The notes under the pieces: model-generated
Seen by the model: the letters and a program-made list of their open reading frames with translations, nothing else
Told to the model about the DNA's origin: nothing
Databases searched by the model: none
Program-made: the position numbers and the translations under genes
NCBI GenBank assembly: GCA_012295275.1
Contig: CM022678.1
Span: 5,132,059 to 5,196,058, forward strand
Length of the DNA: 64,000 bases
Source: Chrysomallon squamiferum
Lineage: Eukaryota > Mollusca > Gastropoda > Neomphalida > Peltospiridae
Direction of reading: 5' to 3'
Shown: one piece after another, positions 16,119 through 27,842 of the stretch
Position numbering within the stretch: the stretch's first letter is position 1
Layout of the letters: every line of letters starts with the position of its first letter

Positions 16119-16569
16119 ATAATATGAGTAGTATTATTGAAACATCGATCGAAATACCATGGCCATTATTTTCTGTATGTCCATGCTAGTGTACTAAAAT
16201 TATAACAACTTCGCCAGACGGCAAATAGAAATTAGATAGTTAAAAATAAAACATGCGAACTTTTCTTTCTATGAGTAATGCCAAACCGCACGCAGTGAAT
16301 AAATAAATAAAGTAATGTAAAAAACATATATAACATACGGCAGTGTTTTTCTCATCCATGGTATACTATCTTTCTATAATATATTATTTTAATTTCTATT
16401 ATATTTGAATGCTCATATTCTTTTTTTCACTCTTTTACACTATAATAACAATAACAACAACAACAACAAAACAACAACAACAGTACTTCTACTACTACTA
16501 CTACTACTAATACTACTAATAATAATAATAATAATAATAATAATATTCTCATTTTAGACTGAGTTCATC

Positions 16570-16654
16570 ATGAAGCGTGTTTCAAATGTACAAACGTTAG
16601 CGAAATTTCTCCTACTTATATTCGCATCCAGGGCAGCAATTGCAGAAGATTGTG
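16570..16654 (+). CDS. Signal-peptide exon of copy B
   Basis: The exon begins at 16,558 (acceptor ATTTTAG, then ACTGAGTTCATC before the ATG). It encodes 28 residues, beginning MKRVSNVQTLAK with a Leu/Ile/Phe core and a probable cleavage after an Ala before EDC. It ends phase 1 at donor GTAAG. Confidence 0.88.
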
Positions 16655-18542
16655 GTAAGAATATCATGATTTCTTTTCTCTCTTTCTCATTGGAATTTTT
16701 AATATATTTTTATATTCTATATTGTTTAGCTGTGATGGATATAAAATTAGGTTAGAGATTTGTCTCTTGTTTCAATCCTACGGTGATGCCGGGGAAAAAA
16801 CGAATGGTATAAATTAATAAAAGACTTCTAATAAAAAACTGTATTACGTGATTTGTGGGCTCAAGCTTCGATTTGTTTGAAGATGTTTTGCCATACATCA
16901 CACTGCGTCCATTTTACTATGTTACTTTATGAAATTTTACTTAGCAGATTTCTGCGACAGTCGATGGCGTAAGGTTTTTGAGATCGACGATCAAGGAAAT
17001 CACGTTTCTGGCAGCTATGACGAGCTTTTGGCTGCTGCTAAACAAGCAGAACCTATAAAATATCTAATTCCATCATTAGGAGTAGAAGGCTACGCTGGTA
17101 ACTGTGACCTAACTTTTACCCACCCAATGTTCGTCTATTTTTTGTCGATGTCATACGTAAGTAAGTCTAGCTGGAAAACGTTTGAAGAAGAACCGTATCA
17201 CCGCCTGTTAGGCTTAACCACATCAGGATACATAATGGAAACAAGGTACCTCGTGAACAACTTCATGGAAATAAAACACACCAATTATAAAGCAGGAATC
17301 CAGTGGTTTGTTAAGAGTTCATCCTGTATTTCGCTGCTTCTTGAACACTCTGGGAACGGGACAATAACTAATGGTTCATTAGGTTCGCTTATCTCATCAG
17401 TCGTATCTGGACACGAGGTCACAGTAACGTGGTTGGATATGTTCACGGAACCATGTCGAAATATAAAAGTTGACGAAGATGGGATCGTGGTCGGACAGTT
17501 TATCTGGGACGTAATGTTTAAACAAAGTCCAGACTGGAGTTTTATGAACGTATACACAAGCGGAAAATTTGTGAACAACAAATTTTTTCCCGGTGAGACG
17601 TATGTTACTCGATCCAAGATAATGATGGCAGGTAGATGGTACGCCGACTCCTGTTGGGAATACGTGTTTACGAATAATGAAAATGGTGATGGAGTAGATG
17701 GATCACTTTCTAACCTAATTTGTGCCGCTAACCGTGGACACAGGGTGAAGGTTGTTATGGGAAACTTCTCGATTGAGGCGGACAACGTGAGGACAAAATC
17801 GGGACAGATATCTGCTCAGCTTTTGAATCGTCTCTATGCTGAAAACGTCGATGGCAAATTGAGAGGGTTCTGGTACTGGCAGATGGCGCATACGACGGGA
17901 ACAGTGGCGACACTTAAATACCGTTTATTTAACGGTACTTCTGTTGGTGAAGAAACGGAAAAGAAAACAATCAAATGGTTTGTTGATTCAAAACCGTGGA
18001 AAAATGTTTTGACAACTAACGAAGACGGCGATGTCGTGTTTGGATCGAAATCCGAGTTGAGAACCGCTGTTGAAAATGGTGCTGATGTACGCGTAGCTCT
18101 TCATGTTGTTCAGACTAAACCAGCTTCAAACACTCCGAGGAAAAGAGAGGTTGCGTGTTGGGAAATGGGTGGACAAGGTGGATGTCTTTGGCATAGGAAC
18201 GGCGGACCATGTGGAAGAAACGGCAGACCAGGTGGGGGACACCGGAAACCAGCTGGAGGACATGGCGAATCAGTTGAATGTAAGGAACAGGAGTGGACGG
18301 TCTTTAAGACCAGCAACCTGGAGTTAGGTCCTTCTGGAGAGGTTTCTGCCGAGTTACTTCAGAGTGTCAGTACTAAAGAAGTGGGATCAAAGGAATTCAA
18401 GATAATGCAACAGGCCTCCTGGAAATACATGGTCGTCTCTACAGAAGGTGATGTCGATATTTTTCAGAGTGGTATAGGTGTACATAAGAAAGAGAGTCAC
18501 TTTTCTGTTAAACATGCCATCAAATGGTTTGTCAACTACTAA
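16570..18542 (+). CDS. Copy B: intact four-repeat WFV secreted protein, subfamily I (559 aa)
   Basis: The CDS joins 16,570-16,654 and 16,948-18,542 (1680 nt, no stop or frameshift). The family is not recognised by name. A signal peptide (about 1-25) predicts secretion, and the splice junction creates a CDFC motif (residues 28-31). Four divergent repeats follow: about 32-150 (W35, GSY, LIPSLG, closing WFV at 148-150), 151-260 (TNGSL, no closing WFV), 263-374 (SCW, DGSL, HTTGTV, WFV) and 375-559 (PW, FGSK, GPSGEVSAE, WFV at 555-557). The fourth repeat carries a Gly/His/Arg-rich insert at about 426-470, longer here than in other copies. Several NGT/NFS glycosylation sequons are present. The start is the first ATG of the exon and is conserved in paralogues. 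Promoter, first exon and AATAAA are present, so this is the best full-length subfamily I gene. Function unknown; secreted structural or defence roles are guesses. Confidence 0.88.
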
Positions 18543-18626
18543 CTTTTGAGAAAACACACACACGCACACAGACACACGTACACACAAACACACGTTGGTA
18601 CATGTATACATATATTTACCTGCAGC

Positions 18627-18632
18627 AATAAA
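18627..18632 (+). terminator. Polyadenylation signal AATAAA of copy B
   Basis: GCAATAAAGC lies 85 bases after the stop, followed by T-rich and TTC/TTA tracts, as in copy A. Confidence 0.75.
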
Positions 18633-18760
18633 GCAAACTGAAGTATTTTTTTTTTGTTTTTCTTCTTCTTCTTCTTATAATTATTATTAGTATTATTACT
18701 AGTATTATTATTATTAGTGTTATTATTATTATATTATTATTATTATTGTTATTATTATTA

Positions 18761-18800
<40 letters not shown>

Positions 18801-20443
18801 GTCACATGTTACATATTCTGGCTTTTGAATAGCTCTGTGCGTTTCAGTGTTATTGCTGAAAGTAATGTATATGCAGTTTCCTGACTCAGACAATGAAAGC
18901 TTACTCTTGTAGATATACCTTTTTTTTTGTTTACTTCCAAATTTGAGCAAATAACTTTCAATAATATAAAAAATATAGAGCCAGTTTTCGGCGCAAAAAA
19001 AAGGCATACTAAACTAAGTAATTCAAAAGTCTTTACAGTCCGTCTAACAACTTTTGTTATATTATTGTTAATCGCTCCGTAGAAAAATATCAAACTTTCG
19101 AACTATACGCTATTACTTAAATATTAAATAAAATGTACAGTTTGTCTTTCAGTCGTGCATTTTTCTTTTAAATTTTATGAGAAATCAGATAAATATGACG
19201 GAAATATTGAAACTTTATCTACTTTATTTATTTATTCATTCACTTATTCATTTTATTTATTTTCTTTTATTTTCTTTCGTTTTATTTTATTTTATTTTAT
19301 TTTATTTCTATTTGTTCCGCTGCAGAGAATTATCTTTTATAAAGCAATAACCGATCATTTCGTATTCTGATATTAACATCAAAACTACATTTCTGTGACA
19401 TAGTTGATTACCCTTCAGCGAGAACATACCAGTGACATAATACGAATAGTTCCCATCTTTTTAGAATAATGTCATCAAATTATAAAACTTAATACTGCTT
19501 TAAAAAACAGATACAAATCTATAAATACGAAGGTTCATCTTTAATGACGTCATTTCATACAGGAAATTGTTTGTATTATACTTGTTGTTGTTTTTTATTT
19601 GATATTCACGTGACCGGTCCGGGAGAAATTCCTTCCTCATTTCTCATCCTGTGACCTATTTCTCATCTTTTGCTAAAATAAAATACAACGAGGTTCGTCT
19701 TTAGTGACGTCATTTCGTACAGGTAATTATTAGCATTAAACGTTTTTTTTTTTTTTTTTTTTACTGCGGGTCTTTTTTGTTCTTAACTTCACACATGGCT
19801 ATAATATCAAAGTCAAATAGCTACGCGTGGCTGTTCACAGGATCAGTACTTGTCAACGGTCCCGTAGAACAGTTTCTCTGCCAGGCAGCAGGAAAGAACC
19901 TACTGATGGCTGAAACCTGTGACTTCCATTTCATCCCTTCATTTAATACAAATTAAAATAATGATATTGCGTGTCCTGTGAGGCAATTTTTGCACATAAA
20001 ATAAATACACACACCCATATGCATGTCCCTTTATATTCTGCACTAAATTTGTATCTGTGGAACATGGCTTTGAGAACGCAGAATAATAAGATGATACTTG
20101 AACCGCATTTATTGTATTGGAATCTGTCCAGTTCACTGTGTCAAAGTACACATCTAGAACGATCTCCATGGCAGTATTAGTCAAAGGTGCATATATATAT
20201 GCAAGATTTAAGGAATCCTGTTTAACCTTTCCACACTGCTCATCAGTGTTTTGTCTGCATCCTAATTATTATCTTCAGCTTCGACTTCCAGCCCGACTGG
20301 TAACGTTTGTCTTTCATATGAGCGTTAAAATAGTATTTTGTTTTCCTCGATTTTTATGTACACCGCTTCGTTTCCTTCTGTTGCAAAACGCTAATATCCG
20401 TGAACTTTAAGATTCATTCTCAGTGCCTGTATGTGTGTGTGTA

Positions 20444-20523
<80 letters not shown>

Positions 20524-21587
20524 TTTGTATCTATGTATTTGTTTATTACACATTTGTCTATGACAATGAGTAAGGAAAAAATATCTAAAAAAAAAATTAA
20601 AATTAAAAAATCAAAAAAATGACGAGACAGGGAGAAAGAGATGGCCGTTGTGTATTAGCACTTTCTAGAAGATAATATTAGTAGTTATTGAACATATTCT
20701 TGTTAATCTGCAAACAGGAGGATGATGTAATGAATCATTTTATAGATATTAACTGATTTAGAAAAAGAAAAAAAGAAACAAAGAAATCAAAGAAGGAAAA
20801 TGAAAGAATAAAATCTATACAAATGTAAGAACTCTGAAGGAGGCCAGGCGGTCTCATACGTTTTGTACTTACAATAGAAATATATTAAAATCCAATTTTT
20901 TGATATATTTAACTTTACACTTTAATTATTTTTTTATCATTAAATTAAATGTATCTGTTGTTCACAGTTACTAACGAAATGTTTGTTTCTCTGACAATTC
21001 GTGCCAAATCTCTGTGCTCCATGAAAACCAATTTGACAAACCCTGACAGAGAGAAACGTTGAAATAAATACCATTTTCACTGATTTTGCGGACTCCTCTG
21101 TTTATAGTATGCTGATTTATTTTATTTTAGTAAATCAAGTCGATTAAAAAAAATCAATCAAGAAATAAAATTTAAAAACATCTTAGACACGATAAATAGC
21201 ACTTATTTTCTTTTACCAAATCACTGTATTCTGTAATCGTATTTAACTCTATTTTATTTGGTACTAGTTAATCAAGCGGATTAGTTGAAAATAAATTAAA
21301 CTTAGTGAAAACTTACACAGGGAAATATGAAAAAACCATAATATGTATAATATGATCTGTCACCAGATATCTTAAATAATGATCGTACGAACTTCCACAG
21401 CACTGACGTCTCCATTCAGAAAGGTTGTCAACTCAGTTACATCTCTATACTGATTGCTTTAAAATGGTAAAAAAAAAAAAGTTGATGTTTAATATGTATA
21501 TGAGTTTATTTACATTATATTTTTGTTCCTTTTTCTTTCTGTTTTTCTTCCCTTATTTTATTTTATTTTATTTATTTATCGTTATTG

Positions 21588-21659
<72 letters not shown>

Positions 21660-22133
21660 TGATTTTTTATTTGTTGTTATCATCATTATTATGAGTATTA
21701 TTATTATAAGTAGTAGTAGTATTACTTTTTTTTTTACTTCTTTCTTTTTTTTAAATTATCTTCGTAGAATAACGTCAACAAATGTAATTAGTCTAATAAT
21801 GAAAAAATAGATTGCTCAGTATTTAATTAGGTGTCCTCCCAAGCATGTCGTTCCGAATGTTTAACTTACATGCAAACGTGACCAGAATCACAAATATAAA
21901 TATAGATGAAAAGGATAATTAAACAAAAATCTGTCGCAACTAACATACGCTCATCACTTTGATTTAGGAATAATCGATATTCCATTATCCAGGGCATCCA
22001 TCTTTGTTCATTTTATATCATTTGATATCGTTTGTTATTGATATCTTACTTTGTGAATAGAGAATAATTTTTGTGATTTTCCCTTTATTATTATAATGTT
22101 ATAGAAACACCCTCCTAATAATATCTATCTATG

Positions 22134-22222
<89 letters not shown>

Positions 22223-22670
22223 GTCAGACGCGGAGATTGCAGAGGCAAGCACTATCGAAATCAGATCAGAACAGTGTTTAAATAAATAAATAAATGAAAA
22301 AATATATTAAAGGAGCTGGCTGAAAAAGCGCGAATAAATACAGTAATCCTAAAAGAGCAGGTTCAAAAACAAAACCAAAAAAAAAGAAAAAAAGAGAAAG
22401 AAATTGTCGTCATAAAATAAATTTCAACACGATCGAAGGGAAAACAGAAAAGATAATTTTTTTAACTACAAATTATTTTTTAACTAAATATATATTTCAA
22501 TAATTTCGCTGATTGATCACCTATGTTCGTTATTTTCACACTTTATTGGCAGGAAAGATTCATAATAAATTTGTGATTTACAATGTTTTTTTTTTTTTTT
22601 TTTTTTTTTTTTTCTGATTTGTGAAGCGAAAACATATTTTTTTTCAAAACCAAGTTAATTTAACTTAAGC
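18633..22670. other. Intergenic region B to C: 3' flank of B, dispersed unit, 5' flank of C
   Basis: No gene is supported. Bases 18,660-18,800 are TTC/TTA microsatellite. Bases 19,930-20,430 (GTGTCCTGTGAGGCAATTTT, CATATGCATGTCCCTTTATA) recur inverted at about 39,060-39,570, downstream of copy E. Bases 20,436-20,520 are (GT)n. Bases 20,950-22,300 are the distal 5' flank of C, shared with B. They include an ATT tract (21,590-21,659) and an (ATCT)n tract (22,120-22,221). Open frames here are short and repeat-driven. Confidence 0.65.
22120..22221. repeat. (ATCT)n microsatellite
   Basis: About 100 bases of near-perfect ATCT tetranucleotide. At the equivalent place upstream of copy B the tract is (TA)n instead. 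Confidence 0.95.
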
Positions 22671-22674
22671 CCAC

Positions 22675-22766
22675 ATGTTGCGACTACAAGCTGTGATTTA
22701 ACACGAAAACAAATGATCAGTTGATTTGAATACTTCTATAAATTTAAGACAGTTAGAGAATTAGTC
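22675..22766 (+). promoter_or_regulatory. Promoter of copy C: conserved box plus TATA
   Basis: ATGTTGCGACTACAAGCTG and TGATTT lie at 22,675-22,699, and TATAAATT at 22,737-22,744. The sequence is close to the family consensus and looks intact although the gene downstream is truncated. Confidence 0.75.
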
Positions 22767-22967
22767 ACTGACAGAATCGCTGACAGAGTGAGCTAGTCAA
22801 AGGTAAGTCTAATTAATATCCCATCACCATTGTTCTGAACTTTTCTTTTTTTTAATATCTTTACTCTTTTTTCTACTTTCTTTTTTTTTTTTCTTCTTAT
22901 ATTTTTATTTCTATTTATTTTAATTTTTTTTATAAACGATTTTGTGTTGCTGTTTTCTTCTTTTTTA

Positions 22968-23004
<37 letters not shown>

Positions 23005-23407
23005 CAACCATTTCGTCCCCATTATGGATAGAGAAATATTAAGACAGATTAATAACTTTTTCCATGACCTTTATTTTATTTTTCTTAATAACTTTATTGC
23101 TATTTGAATACCAAGTTGGCCAAAAGATGCAGTTAGCAGTTTTAGTTATTAAAACTGTTGATGTCCATTTTCAGATCGGTAAAATGGCTATAATTTATCA
23201 GAAATATAACCAAGAAACATGATTTTTATTATGTTCTATATTATGTTAATGTACTAAAATTATAAAAAAATTCACAAGACTGCAAGAAAAAAATATAGCT
23301 GAAGAAAAACTTAAAAAAAAAAAAAGTAGGTAATAAAAAATAAGAATAAAATAAGAATAAAATAAGAATTTAATTTTCAATAATGAACACCAAAGTATGC
23401 AGATATA

Positions 23408-24175
23408 TTGTGGTACCTCGAGTTACGAGTACTCCAACTTAGGAGTTTTTCAAGTTACGAGCAGCCGCCTGGTCGATTTTTCGCTTTGAGTTGCGAGCCA
23501 AAATCCGAGTAACGAGTGGGCTTCAGCTCCGCGGCCGCTTGTTGGCGCAACGAACAACTCAGCATCCGCCCAGCATCCCGCATCTTATGCCTTTGTTTCA
23601 TGTGGTTACCTCGCAATGGAAGAATCTCTGTTGTTTTGTGCTCGCGTTTTCTGCTGTATGTTGGCGAATTTCCATGGATCCTAGAAAGTGAGTGCAAAGG
23701 ACAGTGCTGAGAAGAAGAAGCGGATGATGTCCATTGAATTAAAGCGTGAAATCATAGAAAAAATGAGCGAGGTGTGCGTGTACTCAACACGGTTAGGCAG
23801 TGCGTGCGTAGTACTTTCACGACATGTACCATACTCAAGCAGAAGGGCTCGATATAGGCTATAACTGCAGCCAAAGACGTTAAAATAATGTCGAAGATAC
23901 GGACCTCTATCCATAAACAGATGGAGAAATGTTTAACCCTGTACGCTTTACAAAACCAGTTTATTTCTTTACATTCTCTTTTATTTTGTTTGTACAATAT
24001 TTGTCATTTATACATACGCTTTCTTATTTATAAAACACGTTAGAAAAAAATTAGGGTTCTTTTTTAGGGGGGCGAACAGATTAATAGTATTTCAATTGAT
24101 TTTATTTAGGAAAATTGATTTGATATAGGAGCACGGTCACGAAAAATACTAAGTTCGTAAATCTAGGTACCACAG
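23408..24175 (+). mobile_element. Non-autonomous pogo/Tigger-type DNA transposon
   Basis: Terminal inverted repeats are visible: TTGTGGTACCTCGAGTTACG on the left, and CTGTGGTACCTAGATTTACG as the reverse complement of the right end. Both are flanked by TA, the target-site duplication of this superfamily. Bases 23,724-23,930 keep a degraded start of the transposase DNA-binding region: in one frame MSIELKREIIEKMSE, then after a frameshift a stretch ending in a CTILKQK-like motif and AAKDVKIMSKIRTSIHKQ. This pattern is typical of Tigger/CENP-B-like helix-turn-helix regions. The catalytic domain is absent. It is inserted in intron 1 of copy C. Confidence 0.8.
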
Positions 24176-24200
24176 TATTTACCATGTACGTGTATTTTTT

Positions 24201-24203
<3 letters not shown>

Positions 24204-24281
<78 letters not shown>
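24204..24281. repeat. (ATT)n microsatellite
   Basis: About 78 bases of ATT next to the Tigger element. Further AAT/ATT tracts lie at 24,724-24,770, 24,920-24,952 and 24,989-25,035. Confidence 0.9.
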
Positions 24282-24282
<1 letters not shown>

Positions 24283-24720
24283 TGACCAAATACATACATT
24301 CATACAGAAAGACAGACAGACAAGCAGACAGAAAGAGATAGATAAATAGAAAGATACAGATCGTAAAAAATATGTTTGTCTGTGCTTGCGTGTCCGTGGT
24401 TCAATTTACTGAAACTGAAACTGTTCACTGAAATTATAGTGACATCATCCGTTAACATATAAAACTATGTGATTTCCTCAATTAATCAGGAAACGTTATT
24501 AAGTAAAGTTAAAAGCACAAAAATGCTGTATTTAAATTTAACACTTTAGAACCTACAGCTATTACCATTAATATTATTTATGGCTTCTATAACAAATAAA
24601 ATAAAATAAAATAAAATAAAATAATATTATATTCGTGCGTGCACATTACTTTTATATATTATATTATTTCAATTTATATTATATTTCAATTTTATATTCT
24701 TGTTTCCCCTCATTTATTTC

Positions 24721-24770
<50 letters not shown>

Positions 24771-24772
24771 CT

Positions 24773-24918
24773 ATTTTAGACTGAGTTCACTATTAATTGT
24801 ATTTCAATTGATTTGATTCAGGAAACTTGATTTGATATAGGAGCACAGTCACAGAACGAATTAAATTCGTAAATCTAGGTACCACAGTATTTACCATGTA
24901 CGTGATATTTTATTGTTT

Positions 24919-24955
<37 letters not shown>

Positions 24956-24985
24956 AGAATGACCAAATACATACATTCATTTGCT
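24773..24985 (+). repeat. Partial duplication: relic signal-exon acceptor fused to Tigger right end
   Basis: CTATTTTAGACTGAGTTCAC (the normal acceptor and start of the signal exon) is interrupted at 24,791. It is followed by a second copy of the transposon right end (TTGATTTGATATAGGAGCAC, ATCTAGGTACCACAGTATTT) and its ATT flank, duplicating about 24,085-24,300. The complete signal exon follows at 25,047. This records a local duplication through the AAT tract. Confidence 0.7.
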
Positions 24986-25058
24986 TCTTAATAATAATAA
25001 TAATATTAATAAAAATAATAATAAAAATAATGATAATCTGTTTTAGGCTGAGTTCACT

Positions 25059-25143
25059 ATGAAGCCTGTTTCAAATCTACCATTCTTAGCGAAACTTCTC
25101 CTACTTATACTCACAACCGAGATTACAATTGCAGAGCAATGTG
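25059..25143 (+). CDS. Orphan signal-peptide exon of copy C
   Basis: Acceptor GTTTTAG ends at 25,046. ATG opens a 28-residue signal peptide, beginning MKPVSNLPFLAK with a Leu/Ile core and ending AEQC, in phase 1 at donor GTAAG. The frame is intact, but no family main exon lies downstream. Confidence 0.75.
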
Positions 25144-25820
25144 GTAAGAATATCATGATTTGTTTTCTTGCTTTCTCACTTTAATATTTACTATACTTCT
25201 CTATTGTTTAGCTCTAATTTGTATAAAACAATCTTAGAGATGGGTCGCCTGTTTCATATGGTGATGTTGGGAAGGAGAAAAAATAAAGGGTAAAAACTAA
25301 CAAAGGTTCTGATATTTCTGATATTTGTATTTCCTACATTTAAAGAGTAAAGATATACACTGTGATATTTCTGTATATGAAACAGTCGTAGGTAATAGCA
25401 TTTTCGGCAGATTGAAAGGTCGTTGCTGTTGATCGAGTATGGAAGCATACGCATAATTCGTAAACTACTAAACAGTACCTTCCACAAACCGAAGAATTAG
25501 CTATCGAAGTTCTTATCTCAGAAAAAAACACAAAAACAACTAATAATCGATAAATACAAATAAAAATAACGTTGCTATTCTCAAAAAGTTTGAAGACTGA
25601 AATACGGCATTCAGATAGTTTGTAATAGTATTATCTTACTGTCCTACTTTCTCATTAGCGACGACAGATTCCACCAAATAAAAATATAATAACTTGAAAT
25701 TATAGAAAAAAGATTGTATTACATCATCTGTAGGCCCAAGTTTCGATTTCTCTGAGGATGTTTTGCCCTGCATCAAACTGCGCCCAGATTGTTATGTTAG
25801 CTGATGATTTTTACCTTGCA

Positions 25821-27464
25821 GGGTGACGCTCTCTTTCTATCCAGATCAGACGTTTCTTTCTCGATCAGCATTCAAGTACGCAGGGAGGTGTCTCCGTGTG
25901 TGTGTTTGTGTGTGTTTGATAGTCCTGTATGCTGCTTCATACGATTCTGCTCTCAGAAATATATGATCAAGTATAAGCTGTATTTCCGTCATTGTATGAG
26001 CGTATGAGAAATTTTTCAAAATTGCACTAACATGATAAACTTATTAACTATCCAACGAATATTGAAAACGTTACTCATTGTTACAGATTCTATTGTAGAA
26101 CAACAAACTGGCGCTAATCAGTGAACTTTTTAGTTCAAAAATATTTCTTGATAATGTTACCAATTTTCGTGTCTTTGTTTCTTTCTTATTGTCAAGAAAA
26201 ACATTTCAGTTATGTCTACGTTTTCATGGCAGTGTCTGTCTTGTTTCATTCCTTGCAAATGTTCGATGATACGAGACCTTGGTTTCAATACTGAAGTAAA
26301 ATGGAACAATTCAATTACCTGATAGCAGAGAGAACACACGTCTGACATTTACATATCACCCAATTTTAACATTTAACCTAACAATTATTTCCTTAATCCT
26401 GGTTTATGTTAAAATATGTTTAGCTACAGACAAAAGGAATAAACAATATAGGTATCACTTAATTGTCTTTTTAAGATAAATAATTACAAATTACAACGGA
26501 AAGTCCTTACACAAGAGACATAAATATTAGCAACAGTTATAATTATAGTAGTAACAATTGTAGTAGTGGTGGTAGTTGTAATGTTTGTATACGTTGTAGC
26601 AGCAGAGGTAGCAGTTCTCGCGAAAGTAGTAGTAGTAGGATTAGTGGCAATAGCAGCAGGGATGGTAGTGACAGTAGTAATAGTAATAGCAACAGCCTTT
26701 CTATCAGTAACGACTAATAGATAAATAAAAAGGGAAAATGGCTGCCGATACTGAACTAGGTGGGTTTCTAAAACAAAGAACGGATTCAGAATTAAACAAA
26801 CACCATAATCTCTCTTTATAGTCACGGAGCCAATTTAATCTGGTATGATCTTTATAAACACAGTTAATACCAAATACTGGAATAAAAGTAATTTACAATA
26901 AACGACCACTAGTCAGGATCCATATTGGTTTACAGGGTGAACATCTGATTTAAAGAAGACCATGCTCATACATATGCGTACACACTTTAAAGACCCTTCA
27001 TTAATACCATGCTAACAACTTTATTTAATTCATAAGCACACCTTCCGAGACAATCTAACCCCTGACTAAGTCAAAACACACCAGCCAATGTAGGAACGGA
27101 TCATGGTATCAATATTCCACTATTTTCAGATTAAAAGTGTACCATTGCATACATAAATGGTAACAAAGTTCTCTAAACGTCCACGGTCTGTCACTGGATA
27201 AAGTTAAAACGTACCCAAGCAATGAAGCTGTGGCTCATCATCAGGTCATACCACCAACGTATTATTACCAGCTTAAAAAGCGTACCTCTGGATATATAAA
27301 TGGCAACACAAAGTTATCTATATATCCAAGTTAATGTTGTATTGTTTTTGTGTACCTATCACTGCCTATTACAAAGCAAAAGAATGACAAATTATTCCAG
27401 TAAAATATTCTAACGCAGCTATCGTAACCCTTCACAACTGTGTATGTAAGTATGTATGTATGTA

Positions 27465-27508
<44 letters not shown>

Positions 27509-27800
27509 AACAATATATGCAAATGTTTTCTTCGTGTACGAGAGTCTGCGTGTGTGGCTCAGATTAAGAGTGACTGAAATTTAATCAGGAACAAGAAAAG
27601 AACAAATAACAAATTTGTACCAGACTATCATTCAGTGAACGTCTTTTGTGCAACTAAAGAGAATGCGAATTAATTATATAATTTGATAGCTGTCAGCTGA
27701 CGTAATACTAACAATTTAAATTCTAACTATAATGTCGAAGAGTCCGACGAAAAGTAATTGAATAGCAATTAAAATATTGAAAATAAATATTTTGTATTTT
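25821..27800. other. Intergenic region C to D: 3' flank of D within the inverted-repeat arm
   Basis: No gene is supported. From about 25,888 the region is the inverted partner of 37,150-39,030, downstream of copy E. Shared landmarks are AACGTATTATTACCAGCTTA, TGGATATATAAATGGCAACA and a degenerate GTA-rich tract (26,520-26,700). A 113-codon Thr-rich frame survives in both arms, but it lies over the degenerate trinucleotide tract. A (TG)n/(TATG)n tract lies at 27,445-27,505. Confidence 0.65.
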
Positions 27801-27802
27801 AT

Positions 27803-27808
27803 TTTATT
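27803..27808 (-). terminator. Polyadenylation signal AATAAA of copy D
   Basis: AATAAA on the minus strand lies 35 bases after the stop. The same motif in the same context follows E, H and I. Confidence 0.75.
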
Positions 27809-27842
27809 AATACTTTCATCAGCTTGTGAGCCGTTTTCAAAG

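Larger units (their letters stand above)
22767..25820 (+). pseudogene. Copy C: promoter, first exon and signal exon with the main exon missing
   Basis: The non-coding exon ends at 22,802 (donor GTAAGT). The signal exon is at 25,047-25,143. Intron 2 is normal up to the acceptor TTTTTACCTTGCAG ending at 25,820. There the homology to the family stops: instead of the main exon (expected to start .ATTCTGCGACAG) there are about 65 bases I cannot place, and then a repeat-rich block shared with the 3' flank of E. Intron 1 carries a Tigger-type transposon and a local duplication. The copy could still produce a transcript whose signal peptide is spliced to unrelated sequence, but no long open frame follows. 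Confidence 0.75.

Noticed and set aside
23491-23697. Overlapping frames in the left part of the Tigger element
   Set aside because: They do not match the transposase, whose degraded start lies further right and is frameshifted. They are incidental.
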